Assembly: GCA_963742205.1 (NCBI GenBank)
Contig: CAVUKZ010000009.1
Coordinates: 568,215-632,214 of the forward strand
Length of the DNA: 64,000 bases
Reading direction: 5' to 3'
Source of the DNA: WHSW01 sp963742205
Lineage (GTDB): Bacteria > Actinomycetota > Thermoleophilia > Solirubrobacterales > 70-9
Shown: positions 62,042 through 64,000 of the stretch, one piece after another
Position numbering within the stretch: the stretch's first letter is position 1
Layout: the number at the start of each line of letters is the position of its first letter
Position numbers and translations under genes: made by a program
The notes under the pieces: generated by a model
What the model was told of the DNA's origin: nothing
The model's input: the letters and a program-made list of their open reading frames with translations, nothing else
The model's database searches: none

Positions 62042-63491
62042 ATGGATCCCGTGGCACAGGACCGCGAACAAGCCCCGGCGTATGGTGAGTCCACCGCGTA
62101 CGAGCCCGCCTCGGGGTTCGTCGACGAGCTGTTCGCCCAGCGCGGGACACCGCGAGAGCACGCCGCGGGGCTCGTTTCCACCCTCGACGGGATGGGCCGG
62201 GTGACGCTGGTCGACCTCGGGCGCCGGCGCGACGAGATCTTCCGCCAGCAGGGGATCACGTTCGCGATCGCCGACCCCGACGGCGCGAGCAACCAGGAGC
62301 GGCCCTTCCCGCTCGACCTCGTGCCGCGGATCATCCCCGCAGCCGAGTGGGAGTCGATCGAGCGCGGCCTCGCTCAGCGCCTGCGAGCGCTCAACGCGTT
62401 CATCGACGACGTCTACCACGGGCGCGAGATCGTCCGCGAGCGGATCGTCCCCTGGGAGCTGGTGCTCGGCTCGCCCCAGTTCCGGCGCGCTGTCCACGGC
62501 GTTCGCCCGCCGGGCGGCATCTACTGCCACGTCTCCGGATGCGACCTGGTCCGCGATGCCGACGGCTCCTGGCGGGTGCTCGAGGACAACTGCCGAACTC
62601 CGTCGGGCATCTCGTATGTGCTCGAGAACCGCCTCGCGATGACGCGGCTCGCGCCGGAGCTCTTCACCGGCTACCGGGTCCGGCCGGTCGACCATTACCC
62701 CCAGCTTTTGCTGAGCGCCCTGCGGGAGATCGCCCCGGCGGCCGGGCGTGACCCCACGGTGGTCGTCTGGACGCCCGGCCCGGCGAACAGCGCCTACTTC
62801 GAGCACTCCTTCATCGCCCGGCAGATGGGCGTCGAGCTGGTCGAGGCCGGGGACCTCGTCGTCCGCGACGATCGTTGTTACATGCGCACCACCGAGGGCC
62901 TCGCCCGCGTGGACGCGATCTACCGCCGCCTCGACGACGACTTCATCGACCCGCTCGAGTTCCGGCCGGACTCCCTGCTCGGAGTCCCGGGCCTGATCCG
63001 CGCCTACCGCGCGGGCACGGTGGCGCTCGCGAACGCGGTCGGCACCGGGGTCGCGGACGACAAGGCCGTGTACGCCTACGTCCCGGAGATGATCCGCTAC
63101 TACCTCAACGAGGAGCCGCTGCTCGACAACGTTCGCACCTACCTTCTGCGCGATCCTGAGCAGCTGGAGTACGTGCTCGCCCGCCTCGACACCCTCGTCG
63201 TGAAGCCAACCGGGGAGTCGGGCGGCAAGGGCGTCTACATCGGCCCGCGCGCCACCGACGAGGAGACCGCGCGCCAGCGCCAGCTCCTGGGCGTCGCCCC
63301 CGATCGCTGGATCGCCCAGGAGGTGGTCGCGCTGTCCACGACGCCGACCGTGACGCCGCGGGGCGAGCTCGCGCCGCGTCACGTCGACCTCCGCCCATTC
63401 GCGGTCTACGGCTCGGACCTGCGGATCATCCCCGGCGGGCTCACGCGGGTGGCGCTCGACGAGGGCGAGATGATCGTCAACTCCTCGCGCG
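62042..63491 (+). CDS. Circularly permuted type-2 ATP-grasp protein, 3'-truncated
   Basis: About 483 residues. GFVDELFAQRGTPREHAAGL, VTLVDLGRRRDEIFRQQGIT, VPRIIPAAEWESIERGLAQR, WRVLEDNCRTPSGISYVLEN, LDTLVVKPTGESGGKGVYIG, and VALDEGEMIVNSSRGGG. This is the DUF404/CP-ATPgrasp family, usually followed by SKDTWVL at its end and by alpha-E (DUF403) and transglutaminase genes. Here coding sequence turns at 63491 into transglutaminase sequence, so the last few residues are missing. The family is thought to ligate peptides or amines. Confidence 0.88.
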
Positions 63492-63778
63492 GCGGCGGCC
63501 TTCGTCTCCGGCTATCTGTTCGCCGTCTCGAGCGAGGGCGGGGACGATACGATCGAGGTCCAGACGCACGCCTGGCTCGAGGCGCTGATCCCGGAGACGA
63601 GCGGAGAACGGCGCTGGATCGTCGACCCCACGAACCGCGGCCGGGCCGGCGCCACGCACGGCGAGATCGGCCGGGTCGCGATTACCAGGACGTGCCCCCA
63701 ATCAGGGGGGTTATCTGGGGCCCGGCAACGGCCGAGCTCAGCGCCGGGGTCGAGATGCGGCGGCTGGAAGGGGCCTGA
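63492..63778 (+). pseudogene. Transglutaminase-like protein, C-terminal fragment
   Basis: Directly after the ATP-grasp break the reading is FVSGYLFAVSSEGGDDTIEV, QTHAWLEALIPETSGERRWI, VDPTNRGRAGATHGEIGR and, after a one-base shift near 63675, GRDYQDVPPIRGVIWGPATA. These are the last third of a bacterial transglutaminase-like peptidase, with catalytic His (THAW) and Asp (VDPTN); the N-terminal domain and nucleophile Cys are absent. Together with the missing ATP-grasp tail, this implies loss of about one and a half genes at the junction. Confidence 0.8.
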
Positions 63779-63811
63779 GCGAGCCCGGGCGCGGAGCCGC
63801 GGAACGATTCG

Positions 63812-64000
63812 TCAGGTCGCCTTGTCGAGCGCCGCCTGCAGCTCGTCGATGCTCAGCGCGCCCTGGATTCGGCTCGAGATCGTGCCGTCGGAGTTGATGA
63901 TGAAGGTCCACGGCTCGGTGTGCAGACCGTAGGCCTTGACCTGCGAGCGCAGCGCCGGGGGCGTGTTCTTCGCGTAGATCTCCATGTGGATGAAGGCGGC
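63812..64000 (-). CDS. Thioredoxin-fold protein, C-terminal part
   Basis: The last 62 codons before TGA at 63812-63814; the gene continues beyond the right edge. The reading is FIHMEIYAKNTPPALRSQVK, AYGLHTEPWTFIINSDGTIS and ALSIDELQAALDKAT, the cis-Pro side of a thioredoxin or TlpA-like domain (TEPWTFIIN followed by G). The active-site Cys lies outside the window, so redox function is not provable here. Confidence 0.7.
   Translation of the reverse strand, partial: AAFIHMEIYAKNTPPALRSQVKAYGLHTEPWTFIINSDGTISSRIQGALSIDELQAALDKAT

Overview
This is a 64 kb stretch of a high-GC, gene-dense bacterial chromosome. Short head-to-tail operons with ATGA, GTGA and TGATG overlaps, frequent GTG/TTG starts, an actinobacterial-type CysO-like sulfur carrier, a fused SecDF, NarL-type two-component regulation and F420-type (Ddn-like) proteins point to an Actinomycetota member, most likely class Thermoleophilia (inference; there is no rRNA here to confirm it). 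No insertion sequence, prophage or CRISPR array was seen. Many otherwise intact genes carry single-base frameshifts, and these are densest at 47.7-50.0 kb. This looks more like assembly indels than biology, so broken genes are listed over their full extent.

Layout, left to right. 1-7.6 kb (minus): pyrimidine operon pyrR-pyrB-pyrC-isochorismatase-like hydrolase-carA-GNAT-carB, preceded by a hairpin matching the PyrR-binding consensus over the pyrR ribosome binding site. 7.7-11.7 kb: alpha/beta hydrolase, exported protein, acetolactate decarboxylase with RNase Z, tRNA-Arg(CCG). 11.7-15.2 kb (minus): a SAM-I riboswitch plus terminator in front of a threonine-synthase-like PLP enzyme, a CysO-like sulfur carrier ending in GGQH, and a CDP-glucose gene pair (rfbF, rfbG). 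I consider this the most interesting locus. 15.3-20.7 kb (plus): CorA, then a tightly overlapped HIT / phosphomannomutase / metallo-hydrolase / lipid kinase / HIT operon. 20.8-28.4 kb (minus): two membrane proteins, glycosyltransferase, (p)ppGpp synthetase/hydrolase, RecJ, histidine-rich exported protein. 28.5-30.6 kb: NarL-type response regulator and sensor kinase, sharing a palindromic motif with the histidine-rich gene. 30.6-38.4 kb: SecDF, zinc-ribbon/PAS protein, ruvCAB, YebC, two acetyltransferases on the other strand.

38.7-43.3 kb (minus): HtaA-like exported protein, M29 aminopeptidase, pdxT, pdxS, NlpC/P60 hydrolase. 43.4-46.8 kb: carotenoid oxygenase divergent from a PadR regulator with a strong promoter, a SnoaL-like protein and an RpiR regulator. 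47-50.7 kb: a heavily indel-damaged acyl-CoA ligase and a CHAD-CYTH pair. 50.9-58.8 kb: small regulators (STAS, SpoIIAA-like, MerR), unknowns, a metallo-hydrolase, a lipoprotein, a DMT-type transporter, ProC, and a broken RibD-type reductase. 58.9-64 kb: a CAU tRNA, a deazaflavin-type nitroreductase, a GMC oxidoreductase, a tail-fibre-motif exported protein, and a gene that starts as a circularly permuted ATP-grasp protein and ends as a transglutaminase, implying a deletion or misassembly at about 63.49 kb. A thioredoxin-fold gene runs off the right edge.

Two small recurrent elements also stand out: a TAAGSCGCC hairpin placed directly before three start codons (2.9, 6.0 and 45.9 kb), and a roughly 100-bp intergenic repeat found once in each orientation (22.1 and 38.4 kb).
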